Shown here: in pieces, positions 52,731 to 60,482 of the stretch
Layout of the letters: each line of letters starts with the position of its first letter
Numbering within the stretch: position 1 is the first letter of the stretch
Assembly: GCA_910585275.1 (NCBI GenBank)
Contig: CAJUCW010000007.1
Coordinates: 1 to 64,000 of the forward strand
From: an uncultured Muribaculaceae bacterium
GTDB taxonomy: Bacteria > Bacteroidota > Bacteroidia > Bacteroidales > Muribaculaceae
Length of the DNA stretch: 64,000 nt
Direction: 5' to 3'
Program-made: the position numbers and the translations under genes
Notes under the pieces: model-generated
The model's database searches: none
What the model was told of the DNA's origin: nothing
What the model saw: the letters and a program-made list of their open reading frames with translations, nothing else

Positions 52731-53960
52731 ATGGCAACTGTAAAACTAAAATACAGGCCGTCGTCTGTAAAGGGGAAGGTCGGTACACTTTTTTATCAGA
52801 TAATCCACACTCGGCAGGTGCGGCAGATCTACACGGAGTTTCATATCGGCGATGCGGAATGGGATGATGAGGAGTCTTCCGTTGTCGTGCCGTCGGGGAC
52901 GGACGTCGAAAGGCGGCGTTATCTGTCGTCCGTAACGGAGTCGCTGAAGGAATGGCATTCAAAACTGTCGGCGATAATATCGCAGTTCGACCATTGCGGG
53001 AAGCCATACACGGCAGACGACGTCGTCGCCACCTATAATACTCCGCTCTTCATTTCAGGACCGGTGTCTTTTACGCGCAAGCTGATAGAAGATATGAAGA
53101 AGATTGGCAAGAAGGCCGCCGCCAAACGTTTCAGCGCAATGCTCAACAGTCTGTTGCGCTATACCGGTGGTCAGGAGGTGGCATGGGCCGACGTTACATC
53201 CACCTTCGTGCTTGGGTATGAGGAATCGCTGATAAAGCGGGGCCTATGCCGCAACTCCACATCTTTTTATATGCGCAATCTCCGGGCGGTGCTCAATCGC
53301 GCGGCGGAACAGGATTTCGAAGTGCCCCGCAACCCTTTCAGACACGTCTATATGGGTATTGACAAGACGAAAAAGAGGGCCGTGACTCTCGACGTGGTAC
53401 GTATGATACGCGACGTTGACCTCTCCGGCTATCCGTCGCTCGACTTCGCACGAAAAGTGTTTATGTTCGCCTTTTATACGCGGGGAATGAGTTTCGTCGA
53501 TATCGCCTTCCTCCGGAAAAGCGACTTGCAGAACGGAGTCATCACCTATTATCGCCGGAAAACCAGGCAGCAGCTCACCGTGAGGATCGAACCTGAGACA
53601 AAGAAACTGATTGAAAGTTTCGGCACCGGCAAGACAACATTCCTGCTTCCTATAATCACGGAAGAGGGGAGCGATGCCGACAGACAGTATGAAAACGCTT
53701 ATTACCGGATAAACCGCAATCTGCAAAAACTCGGGAAGATGCTCGAACTTGACACCAAGCTGACACTATACGTGGCACGCCATGCATGGGCAAGCATCGC
53801 CCATGCAAACCACGTGGCGTTGTCCACCATCAGCAAAGCCATGGGGCATGATTCGGAAAAGACTACTGTCATTTACCTGCAATCGCTCGACACCTCGTCG
53901 GTAGATGAGGCTAACAGCGACATTATAAAGATGATGAACCGGAAGAAAAAGAAGCGTTGA
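52731..53960 (+). CDS. tyrosine recombinase (phase-variation integrase type)
   Basis: 409 residues. Arm/core-binding N-terminal region (1-205; includes a SAM-like helical domain around 108-200) and catalytic domain with Arg251 (FYTRGMSF), Lys277 (YYRRKT), Arg350 (YVARHAWAS; the usual His three residues before is Tyr347), His373 (MGHDSEKTT) and nucleophile Tyr382 (VIYLQSL). This Bacteroidetes type performs DNA inversions. It lies directly before the 23-bp inverted repeats at 54018 and 54239 and the UpxY-like gene, the usual order at phase-variable capsule loci, so it probably flips that promoter. Confidence 0.92.
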   Translation: MATVKLKYRPSSVKGKVGTLFYQIIHTRQVRQIYTEFHIGDAEWDDEESSVVVPSGTDVERRRYLSSVTESLKEWHSKLSAIISQFDHCGKPYTADDVVATYNTPLFISGPVSFTRKLIEDMKKIGKKAAAKRFSAMLNSLLRYTGGQEVAWADVTSTFVLGYEESLIKRGLCRNSTSFYMRNLRAVLNRAAEQDFEVPRNPFRHVYMGIDKTKKRAVTLDVVRMIRDVDLSGYPSLDFARKVFMFAFYTRGMSFVDIAFLRKSDLQNGVITYYRRKTRQQLTVRIEPETKKLIESFGTGKTTFLLPIITEEGSDADRQYENAYYRINRNLQKLGKMLELDTKLTLYVARHAWASIAHANHVALSTISKAMGHDSEKTTVIYLQSLDTSSVDEANSDIIKMMNRKKKKR

Positions 53961-53969
53961 ATCCTCAAT

Positions 53970-53995
53970 GTAGGGACGTGCCTCCGGCACGTTTG
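53970..53995 (+). repeat. REP-like palindrome, third copy
   Basis: gtagggacgtgcctccggca and following bases form a 7-bp stem (acgtgcc/ggcacgt) and match the units at 18347 and 18417, with compensating base changes in the stem. Confidence 0.55.
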
Positions 53996-54017
53996 ATCAA
54001 CGTGTTTTGCGAATCCA

Positions 54018-54239
54018 TCAGTCTCTCCGGGAGAGACTGACAGGACCGGCATGTTATCTGAATTTCAGTACTCAACAAGAATTTTACCTGCAATTTCGCA
54101 AAACAAATGTTTGGCAAATGGACACTTAGTAGAATCCTTCAGAGAGCGGTTGCAAAATTTTACTTCCTAAAAAGTGGTTATTATCAATAATTTTAGTAAC
54201 TTTGCAGTCTCAAACATCAGTCTCTCCCGGAGAGACTGA
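54018..54239. promoter_or_regulatory. invertible promoter segment of the capsule locus
   Basis: Inverted repeats of 23 bp (54018-54040 and 54217-54239) are exact reverse complements. Each has an 11-bp arm tcagtctctcc, one central base (G left, C right) and the complementary arm, so each is also a palindrome. They enclose 176 bp without genes that carry the promoter box at 54197-54205. Inversion would turn the promoter away from the capsule genes. As read here, the box points right, toward the UpxY-like gene (ON). Confidence 0.85.
54197..54205 (+). promoter_or_regulatory. capsule locus promoter -7 box
   Basis: TAACTTTGC on the plus strand, 12 bp before the right inverted repeat. The -33 region is not well conserved. 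Transcription would cross the right repeat and give a leader of about 210 nt before the UpxY-like ATG, containing a ggca/tgcc hairpin near 54377-54399. Confidence 0.55.
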
Positions 54240-54420
54240 CATCCGGACCTCGAGTAAAAGCTTGAACCCGATGCAAAAAACAAGGGCAATTAAAAGAAGT
54301 AAGCTTATCACAACTAAAAAAGCTTTCTTTTTGGCAAAACATTATAACTGCTTAAAATTCAGTGTGAAATGAATTTGGGCAGGACTTGAAGAATTGCCCA
54401 TAAGTCTTGCAACCCCTCCC

Positions 54421-54957
54421 ATGACATCTTCAGAAAAGCAGTGGTTCGTTATGCGCGACCTGAAGCGTAGAAACTCGAACTCGCTTGCCATAAACGAACT
54501 GGCAAAAGCCGGTCTTGAGGTCTTCACACCGATGACCCAAATGGTGATGACCATCGGAGGGAAGCGGCAGAGGCGCGACGTACCCGTGATACAAGACCTG
54601 TTGTTCGTCCACGAAGAGAAATCGACGCTCGATCCATACGTGGAAATCTATCCCACGCTCCAATATCGTTACGTCTTCGGCAAGACGAAAGACGAACCGA
54701 TGACTGTCCGCGACGAAGAAATGCAACGGTTCGTCCATGCCGTCGGCAACACGGAATCCGCACTCTATTACAAACCCGGCGAACTCACCGAGGCGATGTG
54801 TGGCAAAAAAGTCCGCATCGTGGGAGGCCCCCTCGACGGCCTTGAAGGTTGTCTCCTTTCCGTGAAAGGGATGCGCAAGCGACGCCTCATCGTAGAACTC
54901 CCCGGTCTCATCACCGCCGCCGTCGAAGTCTCCCCCGACTACATCCGCCTTCTTTAA
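54421..54957 (+). CDS. UpxY-like NusG-family antiterminator
   Basis: 178 residues from the ATG at 54421; a TTG opening at 54394 is less likely. NGN domain (about 5-110): QWFVMRDLKRRNSNSLAI, VFTPMTQMVMTIGGKRQRRDVPVI, LLFVHEEKSTL. C-terminal KOW motif (about 130-178): GKKVRIVGGPLDGLEGCLLSVKGMRKRRLIVELPGL in pieces. In Bacteroides each capsule locus has such a UpxY protein, which lets RNA polymerase read through the long operon from the invertible promoter. Position right after the promoter fits. Confidence 0.92.
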   Translation: MTSSEKQWFVMRDLKRRNSNSLAINELAKAGLEVFTPMTQMVMTIGGKRQRRDVPVIQDLLFVHEEKSTLDPYVEIYPTLQYRYVFGKTKDEPMTVRDEEMQRFVHAVGNTESALYYKPGELTEAMCGKKVRIVGGPLDGLEGCLLSVKGMRKRRLIVELPGLITAAVEVSPDYIRLL

Positions 54958-54975
54958 CCAGCGTAGTCGTGTTGT

Positions 54976-55113
54976 CCGTTGTCTGGTTTCCGTTGTCTGT
55001 TTTCCGTTGTCGCGAAAACTCCTTGAGTGCCGAAAAAACAAAAACGACAACTTCTGACAACTGACAACTGACAACTGACAACTTCTGGCCCTCTGGGACC
55101 TTTGGTCAAAAAA
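54976..55113. repeat. short tandem repeats after the UpxY-like gene
   Basis: Three imperfect 14-bp units starting ccgttgtc (54976, 54990, 55004) are followed by four exact 7-bp tgacaac units (55055-55082). The two sets are complementary in part (gttgtc/gacaac) and could fold together. A ctggccctctgg...tggtcaaaaaa segment (55085-55113) reappears at 55705-55734, bracketing the next gene. Confidence 0.6.
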
Positions 55114-55124
55114 GATTATGCATT

Positions 55125-55571
55125 ATGAATTATGCATTATGCATTGAGAAAAGCGACTTGCTTGAGACCGCCGACTTGCTCGAAGCCTCCGGCACCGCGC
55201 CGCAGTCATACCTCGACACCCTCCGGCTCTCGGCCTTCGACGCCTACATCCGCGGAGACAAGTCCATCGACCTCTACCATCTCCAGCGCACCATCGCCCG
55301 CGAACTCACGCGTGGCAACGCCGCCTTCCTCGGCGCGCCCCTCCGCTGGAACAGCGACACCGTCACCCGCTGGCACGGCTGGTTCCGCAACGGCATCACC
55401 ACCCGTCCCATGAGCGACAACGAAAAGCGAAACATCGTCAGCGCCCTCCTCGCCGCCGATCTCCGTCCCCTCGAAACCCGCAACGAACCCCGCTACAAAC
55501 GCCTCCTCCTTCTCCACCACCTCGACCTCCTAACAGACCATAGCCGCATAGAACAAAGCCAAAGACCATAG
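55125..55571 (+). CDS. hypothetical protein in UpxZ position
   Basis: A 148-residue soluble protein that I do not recognise. The sequence is mostly helical and Arg/Leu-rich (LLETADLLEASG, YHLQRTIARELTRGNAAF, TVTRWHGWFRNG, YKRLLLLHHLDLL). It sits where Bacteroides capsule loci encode UpxZ, the inhibitor of other UpxY proteins, but the sequence does not look like UpxZ to me. Very GC-rich compared with the capsule genes after it. The last codons run into the ccatag tandem repeat, and the gene is bracketed by direct repeats, so its ends may vary between strains. Confidence 0.55.
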   Translation: MNYALCIEKSDLLETADLLEASGTAPQSYLDTLRLSAFDAYIRGDKSIDLYHLQRTIARELTRGNAAFLGAPLRWNSDTVTRWHGWFRNGITTRPMSDNEKRNIVSALLAADLRPLETRNEPRYKRLLLLHHLDLLTDHSRIEQSQRP

Positions 55572-55672
55572 TCCCATAGAACCATAGTAACAGACCATAG
55601 AAATAAAACCAAAGACCATAGTCCCATAGCTCCATATAACAGACCATAGCCCCATAGAACCATAGAAATATG
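55533..55672. repeat. accatag-type tandem repeat array
   Basis: Many (a)ccatag units with a higher 50-bp period (the cagaccatag / caaagaccatag blocks at 55561 and 55611 align). The array covers the stop codon of the preceding gene. Such arrays change length by slippage. Confidence 0.65.
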
Positions 55673-56147
55673 AGGCATAAACTCTGTATCCAGTCAAAAA
55701 ACACTGGTCCTCTGGTTCTCTGGTCAAAAAAAACGGAAGATGTTGCGTGCAAGATCTCTTTGAGGTCGCCAGAGGACAGAAGGCCTCTCCACCGACGGTA
55801 AAGACATATATTCCCCAAAGATTCAGGAATTCGGAGAAAACCTCCTCCACCTCCTCCGCCAATACGGCCCCGAAATACCGCCAACCTCCCTCAACCGCCT
55901 CAACGGCCGCTAACCAATTTAGTGGAAAGCACCCGTTGTCGAATCTGAATTGTGAGCGACTATCCACTCCCCCGACGATATAACCCGAAGCATGGCCTGC
56001 CGGTTAATAATTACTAAAATTCCAACTCGAAATTTTAACATTTAGTGGGTTCAACCCTACTGAAATCGATATGTCCAACGCACTTGGACGCTTACACTCC
56101 GACACATGGACTTTTACCTATCCTGTTGTCGTTTATCATAAGATATA
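55572..56147. other. gene-poor stretch with repeats
   Basis: Contains the rest of the ccatag array, the second ctggtcctctgg...tggtcaaaaaa copy (55705-55734) and the structured repeat at 55998-56096. A 78-codon frame at 55747-55983 has no protein-like pattern and was not called. Confidence 0.5.
55998..56096 (+). repeat. structured ~98-bp direct repeat, copy 1
   Basis: Begins tgccggttaataattacta and ends ggacgcttaca. It contains a hairpin around agtgggtt...aaccctact and a second stem gtccaa-cgcac-ttggac. It lies 51 bp before the start at 56148. It matches the 57760-57856 copy closely, with most differences in loops or the first hairpin. Confidence 0.8.
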
Positions 56148-56531
56148 ATGCAAACCACAATTACACTTAATGATTTTGAAATAATCAAAGACGGTTGTAT
56201 TATCTCAGAACAAGATGATAATATTAACTTCCATTTCGGGAATATGACAATCTCATTTAGGATTGTCATTAAGGATGAGGTACATAAGGAGTTAGAAATC
56301 ACTCCGGATTCCTCTAACAATAAGCTGACATTTGTTATCCCAATAGAATGGAATAGTCTTAACACAACATTTTCAAAGAAATTGGAGGTAGGAACATTTA
56401 CAGAGGGCGGTGAACGTAAGGATTTATATATTTCTTATGCAGTTACAGGTTTAGCTGGTTCTTTTAAGACAAGCTTATTCCGTTATACTTGGTTCACTAA
56501 AGTTCAGGAATCAAATGAAAAACCAGACTGA
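56148..56531 (+). CDS. hypothetical protein, DUF6864-like
   Basis: A 127-residue, beta-rich, acidic soluble protein without signal peptide (ITLNDFEIIKDGCIISEQDD, NFHFGNMTISFRI, VGTFTEGGERKDLYISYAVTG). From memory it resembles the DUF6864 family, whose role is unknown. It is AT-rich and overlaps the next gene by 17 bp in another frame, so the two are made together. It is first in a three-gene module lying between the two structured direct repeats, and unlike any capsule biosynthesis enzyme. Confidence 0.65.
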   Translation: MQTTITLNDFEIIKDGCIISEQDDNINFHFGNMTISFRIVIKDEVHKELEITPDSSNNKLTFVIPIEWNSLNTTFSKKLEVGTFTEGGERKDLYISYAVTGLAGSFKTSLFRYTWFTKVQESNEKPD

Positions 56532-56928
56532 ATCAGAAATGTCTGGGGAAATTAATGTCAATATTCCCCAAACTGGTGTTAACAAGTATGTGGAAACTTC
56601 TCCAGAAGACATAACTGCCGCAGAAATTCAGAAACCATCACAACCTTGCTCCCGGTTTTCAAATGATCGACTTGAATATACAAAAGAGGAACATGCACAC
56701 GAAAGAGAAATGGCAAAATATGGTTATTTCGGAAAAATATTCGGAGCAGAGGAAAATTCATCAAAGGCAATTACATTTGTCATCCTTCTTGTCATCCTGT
56801 CCATGTGGTTTGCCTTGACACTATGGATACCGTTCTTACCGGCTGCACAAGACATCGCAGTAAAATTATTTGAGCTAATTATTCCGTTGATAACTCTTGC
56901 ATTTGGTTATTTTTTCGGTAAAAAATAA
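56515..56928 (+). CDS. small membrane protein, unknown
   Basis: 137 residues. A polar, probably disordered N-terminal half (1-55), a charged helix (YTKEEHAHEREMAKYGYFG) and two C-terminal membrane segments (about 84-105 and 113-134) ending in FGYFFGKK. Coupled to the preceding soluble protein by a 17-bp overlap. A soluble partner plus a small two-span membrane protein is a common layout for toxin-antitoxin or abortive-infection effectors, but no direct evidence supports that here. Confidence 0.65.
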   Translation: MKNQTESEMSGEINVNIPQTGVNKYVETSPEDITAAEIQKPSQPCSRFSNDRLEYTKEEHAHEREMAKYGYFGKIFGAEENSSKAITFVILLVILSMWFALTLWIPFLPAAQDIAVKLFELIIPLITLAFGYFFGKK

Positions 56929-56938
56929 ATTTGTAAAC

Positions 56939-56976
56939 ATCCAAGTTCGAATTAGACGAAAAAATATAACTTGGAT
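56939..56976. terminator. 9-bp perfect hairpin after the membrane protein gene
   Basis: atccaagtt (56939-56947) pairs with aacttggat (56968-56976), starting 11 bp after the stop. A likely transcript-end structure, without an adjacent T run. Confidence 0.45.
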
Positions 56977-57075
56977 CAGATTGAGTTTTATTTTATAGTT
57001 CTTCTTCGATTTTCAATTCGCGGCTGTATAACTAATCCGGTAGTTTAATCAAAATTCCTTCAATAATATACTATT

Positions 57076-57570
57076 GTGTTTCGATTACTTCTATTATCTT
57101 TATTGCTCCTCTCTTCTTCTGTCTCCGATGCTGCTCCAAAAGAGGAAGTATCGCCCGTCAGGATTGCCATGCAGCTTGTGGAACAACCGGATTTCGAAGA
57201 GGCTGTTAATGCTCTTTCTTATTATGGATTCCGGCTTCTTTCAAACGACGGGCATGTGGCTTCTTTCCAATCTGACAACGGCACTCTCGTTACATACTCA
57301 ATCTATTCGGGGCAGTCTGACCCGGAGATAACGGTTTCAACAACTGCCAAACCCGGAGAAATTGAAAAAATACTAACTTCTTCCGGGTTCTCCAAGGTGA
57401 GAACATCCAACCATCAAACGAAGAGCGATAATCCACAACCGACAACCAAAAACGGTCAACCAATAACCACCTATGAGAAAGGCTCGCGCCTCCATCCCAA
57501 ATCAACTGTTTGCACATTCTTAAAAGGTTCTCCTACTATCCTCACATTTCGCAAACACTCCAACCTGTGA
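57076..57570 (+). CDS. small secreted hypothetical protein
   Basis: 164 residues with a clear signal peptide (LLLLSLLLLSSS core, cleavage near DAA at residue 20). It starts with GTG at 57076; no ATG gives the signal. The mature part has a compact alpha/beta segment (SPVRIAMQLVEQPDFEEAVNALSYYGFRLL, then GTLVTYSIYSG and KPGEIEKILTSSGFSKV). A low-complexity tail rich in Asn, Thr, Lys and Gln follows. Not recognised. It follows the membrane protein by 147 bp and precedes the second structured repeat. Confidence 0.55.
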   Translation: MFRLLLLSLLLLSSSVSDAAPKEEVSPVRIAMQLVEQPDFEEAVNALSYYGFRLLSNDGHVASFQSDNGTLVTYSIYSGQSDPEITVSTTAKPGEIEKILTSSGFSKVRTSNHQTKSDNPQPTTKNGQPITTYEKGSRLHPKSTVCTFLKGSPTILTFRKHSNL

Positions 57571-57875
57571 ATTATAGAGGCGAGTGTCAGTAAACAGAAG
57601 GACATAGAGTCTAAATACATAGGTGTCTTTGAATACATGTCTTTATGTGTCTTTTAATCGTAAGCATCGGGTTTTAATTATATCAAAATCGAGGAACTAT
57701 CGTTCCGAATGATTTAAGATGTGAGAATCTGACCAATCTTATTCCCATGAACATAGGGTTGCCGGTTAATAATTACTAAAATCCAACTTGAAATTTTAAC
57801 ATTTAGTGGGCTTAGCCCACTAAAATCGATAAGTCCAACGCTTTTGGACGCTTACATTTCAACGATAAAATATAT
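57571..57875. other. intergenic stretch before the glycosyltransferase
   Basis: No gene seen. Holds short direct repeats (tgtcttt), a ggaac/gttcc hairpin near 57690-57703, and the second copy of the structured repeat (57760-57856), which ends 19 bp before the glycosyltransferase ATG. Confidence 0.5.
57760..57856 (+). repeat. structured ~98-bp direct repeat, copy 2
   Basis: Same start and end motifs as copy 1. Here the first hairpin is perfect (tttagtgggct-t-agcccactaaa) and the second is gtccaa-cgctt-ttggac. It lies in the immediate leader of the GT4 gene. Confidence 0.8.
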
Positions 57876-59003
57876 ATGAATTTAGCAATAATAAGCCCAG
57901 GTCAAAATGCTTATAGTGAGACATTTATCCAAGCTCATAAGAATATAGAGGCAGATAATGTTTTTTTCTTTTATGGTGGAGTAATACCAACATATTTGGA
58001 AAATGAGGGAATTGTTAACATCAGTGCAAGGACGCTTAACACTCGCACTCTCATAAATTTAATTCCAAAAATTAATCCTTTTAGAATCCTTAAAAAAAAA
58101 TTCTCTATAAAGGAAGAATTGTTTGCCCAATCTCTGAAACGTCATCATATTGATGTTGTGCTTGCAGAATTTGGTCAGACTGGCGTCGCATGTCTCAATG
58201 TTTGTAATTATCTGAATATCCCGCTAATCACCCATTTTCATGGAGTTGATATCACAGCGGACTTAGAACGTTATAAGGAGAAATATAAGGAACTTATCAG
58301 AAAGACTCCGTATGTCGTTGGTGTTTCCAAAGAAATGAGAGAAACTCTGATAAGCTTAGGAGGCGAACCGGATCGGGTAATTTACACTCCATGTGGTCCT
58401 AACCCCATGTTTTATGACACTACCCGTAAAGCAGATGGCACGAGATTTGTTTGTGTGGGACGGTTCGTCGACAAGAAAGCTCCTTACTACGTCATTATGG
58501 CATTTAAGAAAGTTGTAGACAAATATCCAAATGCGATTCTTGATATGGTAGGGACTGGCCCATTATATGACACATGTATTAATCTATCGAAGTATTTCAA
58601 CTTGACACGCAATATAAATTTCACTGGAGTCAAGACACCCAATGAGATTCAAGAACTTCATTCAAAGGCTGTTGCTTATGTGCAACATAGTATTACCGCC
58701 GGTAACGGTGACAAAGAAGGTACACCTGTTGGCGTCATGGAGGCAAGTGCATCCGCGCTCCCTGTCATTTCTACATTACATGCGGGAATAAAAGACGTGG
58801 TTATAAACGGAGAGACAGGGTTGCTGTGTGAAGAGCACGATATTGACGCAATGGCAAAAAATATGATATGGGTAATTGAGAATCATGATGCGGCTTTAAC
58901 CATGGGAGAGAAAGGCCGCATATATGTAAAGGATAATTTCTCCTTGGAAAAACACATCTCGATACTGTCCTCAACCGTAGAGAAAGCTTATAATAGAATT
59001 TAA
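57876..59003 (+). CDS. GT4 family glycosyltransferase
   Basis: 375 residues, GT-B fold. N-terminal acceptor domain with HFHGVDITADLERY, linker, then donor domain (about 185-350) with FVCVGRFVDKKAPYYVIMAF, VGTGPLYD, and the EX7E signature EGTPVGVME. It adds a sugar from a nucleotide sugar to the lipid-linked capsule repeat unit at the inner face of the cytoplasmic membrane. First of five closely packed genes that form the biosynthetic part of the capsule operon; the flippase starts 10 bp downstream. Confidence 0.92.
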   Translation: MNLAIISPGQNAYSETFIQAHKNIEADNVFFFYGGVIPTYLENEGIVNISARTLNTRTLINLIPKINPFRILKKKFSIKEELFAQSLKRHHIDVVLAEFGQTGVACLNVCNYLNIPLITHFHGVDITADLERYKEKYKELIRKTPYVVGVSKEMRETLISLGGEPDRVIYTPCGPNPMFYDTTRKADGTRFVCVGRFVDKKAPYYVIMAFKKVVDKYPNAILDMVGTGPLYDTCINLSKYFNLTRNINFTGVKTPNEIQELHSKAVAYVQHSITAGNGDKEGTPVGVMEASASALPVISTLHAGIKDVVINGETGLLCEEHDIDAMAKNMIWVIENHDAALTMGEKGRIYVKDNFSLEKHISILSSTVEKAYNRI

Positions 59004-59013
59004 ACTACAGAGA

Positions 59014-60477
59014 ATGTCTTCGATAAGAAAAGAAATGACTTCCGGAGTATTTTGGATAGCTCTTGCAAAATATTCCGGATTATTGGTTTCTCTGGTCATT
59101 ACAGCTGTATTGTCGAGAAATATATCGGCAAGTGCCTTCGGTACAATGGCAGTAGCCACTGTCATACTGACATTCCTTGATATTTTTACCGATATCGGAA
59201 TAGGTGTGGCTATAATACAGTTCAAGAATCTTACAAGACGACAGATTAATTCCTTGTTTATGATTGGAGTGGCAATAGGTGTTATTCTGTCAGCTGGACT
59301 GTATTTTTCATCGAAAGCTATTGCGTCATACTATGATGACCCGGTATTGATACCTATATGTAGGCTTCTATGCATATGTCTGATGTTCAAGGCTCTCAAT
59401 ATCGTTCCCAACGGTATGATGCTTAGAAATAAACAGTTTAAGCTGGTTTCCATCCGAACATTTATTCTTCATTTGACCAGCGGATGCATCGCTATATGGG
59501 GAGCGTTGCATGGCTGGGGAGTATATGCGCTTGTGGTCTCACCTATAATCAGTTCGGTCGGAGTATTTATTTTCAACTTCTGCAATTATCCTCAGAGACT
59601 AATCGTAGATATTGATTGGAAGGCCATAAAAGAGGTATGGAGTTACTCCGCATTTCAATTTCTTTTCTCTTTTACTAATTACTTTTCAAGAAATCTTGAC
59701 AAACTTATAATCGGTAAGTATTTTTCTATGGCGGATTTGGGTTACTACGATAAGTCATATAGGCTCATGCAACTCCCCCTGCAGAACATAACATTTGTCA
59801 TATCCCCTGTGCTCCACCCGATACTATCCTCATTGCAGGATGACAAGGGAGAACTTAGCAACAAAAACATAAAACTAACACGTCTTCTTTCGCAGCTTAG
59901 TTTTCCAATCGGTATAACAATGTATTTCTGCGCCCCGGAAATTATTAGAATCATATTCGGTCCAAATTGGCAGCCTGCGATACCTGTATTTGAAATACTC
60001 TCCCTGTCCATTCCGTTACAGATGATTTTATCGACCTGCGGTTCATTGTTTTTAGCAGCGGGGAAAAGCAACCATTTGTTCTATACCGGCATACTTAATA
60101 CATTATTTACAGTTGTCGGTTTTCTGATAGCCGCCATATGTTTCAAGACAATAGAGAGCATGGCTTGGGCATGGAATATCACGTTGCTGATGGGCTTCAT
60201 CGACAGCTATTATGTCATGAATAGATATACCTTCGGGACATCTTTCAGGAAATTTGTAAAGTCACTTATTCCCCAACTGGTAAACAGTGTCGTTGTGTTT
60301 TCTCTCGCATTTGTGCTATTCAAAAGTTTTTCAGTGAACTACGCGGTTTTGTCGTTGCTTGTGAAATCAGCGATAATCCTGATTCTGAACTGTGTTCTCG
60401 CCAGGTTACTGAAGCAATACAATATACTTACTGTACTACCTAAGTATATGAAAAAAGGTCACCATATAAATGGCTGA
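59014..60477 (+). CDS. Wzx-like flippase (MOP superfamily)
   Basis: A 487-residue inner-membrane protein with 12-14 predicted membrane segments. The polysaccharide-transport pattern is clear: GVFWIALAKYSGLLVSLVITAVLSRNIS at the N terminus in pieces, and YFSRNLDKLIIGKYFSMADLGYYDKSYRLMQLPLQNI mid-protein in pieces. This is the PST/WzxC-type of the MOP superfamily, which flips the undecaprenyl-linked repeat unit to the periplasm. Followed after 5 bp by the heparinase-like gene. Confidence 0.93.
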   Translation: MSSIRKEMTSGVFWIALAKYSGLLVSLVITAVLSRNISASAFGTMAVATVILTFLDIFTDIGIGVAIIQFKNLTRRQINSLFMIGVAIGVILSAGLYFSSKAIASYYDDPVLIPICRLLCICLMFKALNIVPNGMMLRNKQFKLVSIRTFILHLTSGCIAIWGALHGWGVYALVVSPIISSVGVFIFNFCNYPQRLIVDIDWKAIKEVWSYSAFQFLFSFTNYFSRNLDKLIIGKYFSMADLGYYDKSYRLMQLPLQNITFVISPVLHPILSSLQDDKGELSNKNIKLTRLLSQLSFPIGITMYFCAPEIIRIIFGPNWQPAIPVFEILSLSIPLQMILSTCGSLFLAAGKSNHLFYTGILNTLFTVVGFLIAAICFKTIESMAWAWNITLLMGFIDSYYVMNRYTFGTSFRKFVKSLIPQLVNSVVVFSLAFVLFKSFSVNYAVLSLLVKSAIILILNCVLARLLKQYNILTVLPKYMKKGHHING

Positions 60478-60482
60478 AGTAT

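Noticed and set aside
55132..55413. 93-codon frame overlapping the 148-residue gene
   Set aside because: Ser/Pro/Thr/Ala-only composition, typical of an off-frame reading of GC-rich coding DNA.
55533..55672. CRISPR-like array
   Set aside because: Units are short and run together without unique spacers of constant length; no cas genes nearby.
55747..55983. 78-codon plus-strand frame
   Set aside because: Ser/Thr/Pro-rich low-complexity translation of a repeat region with no start signal or pattern.
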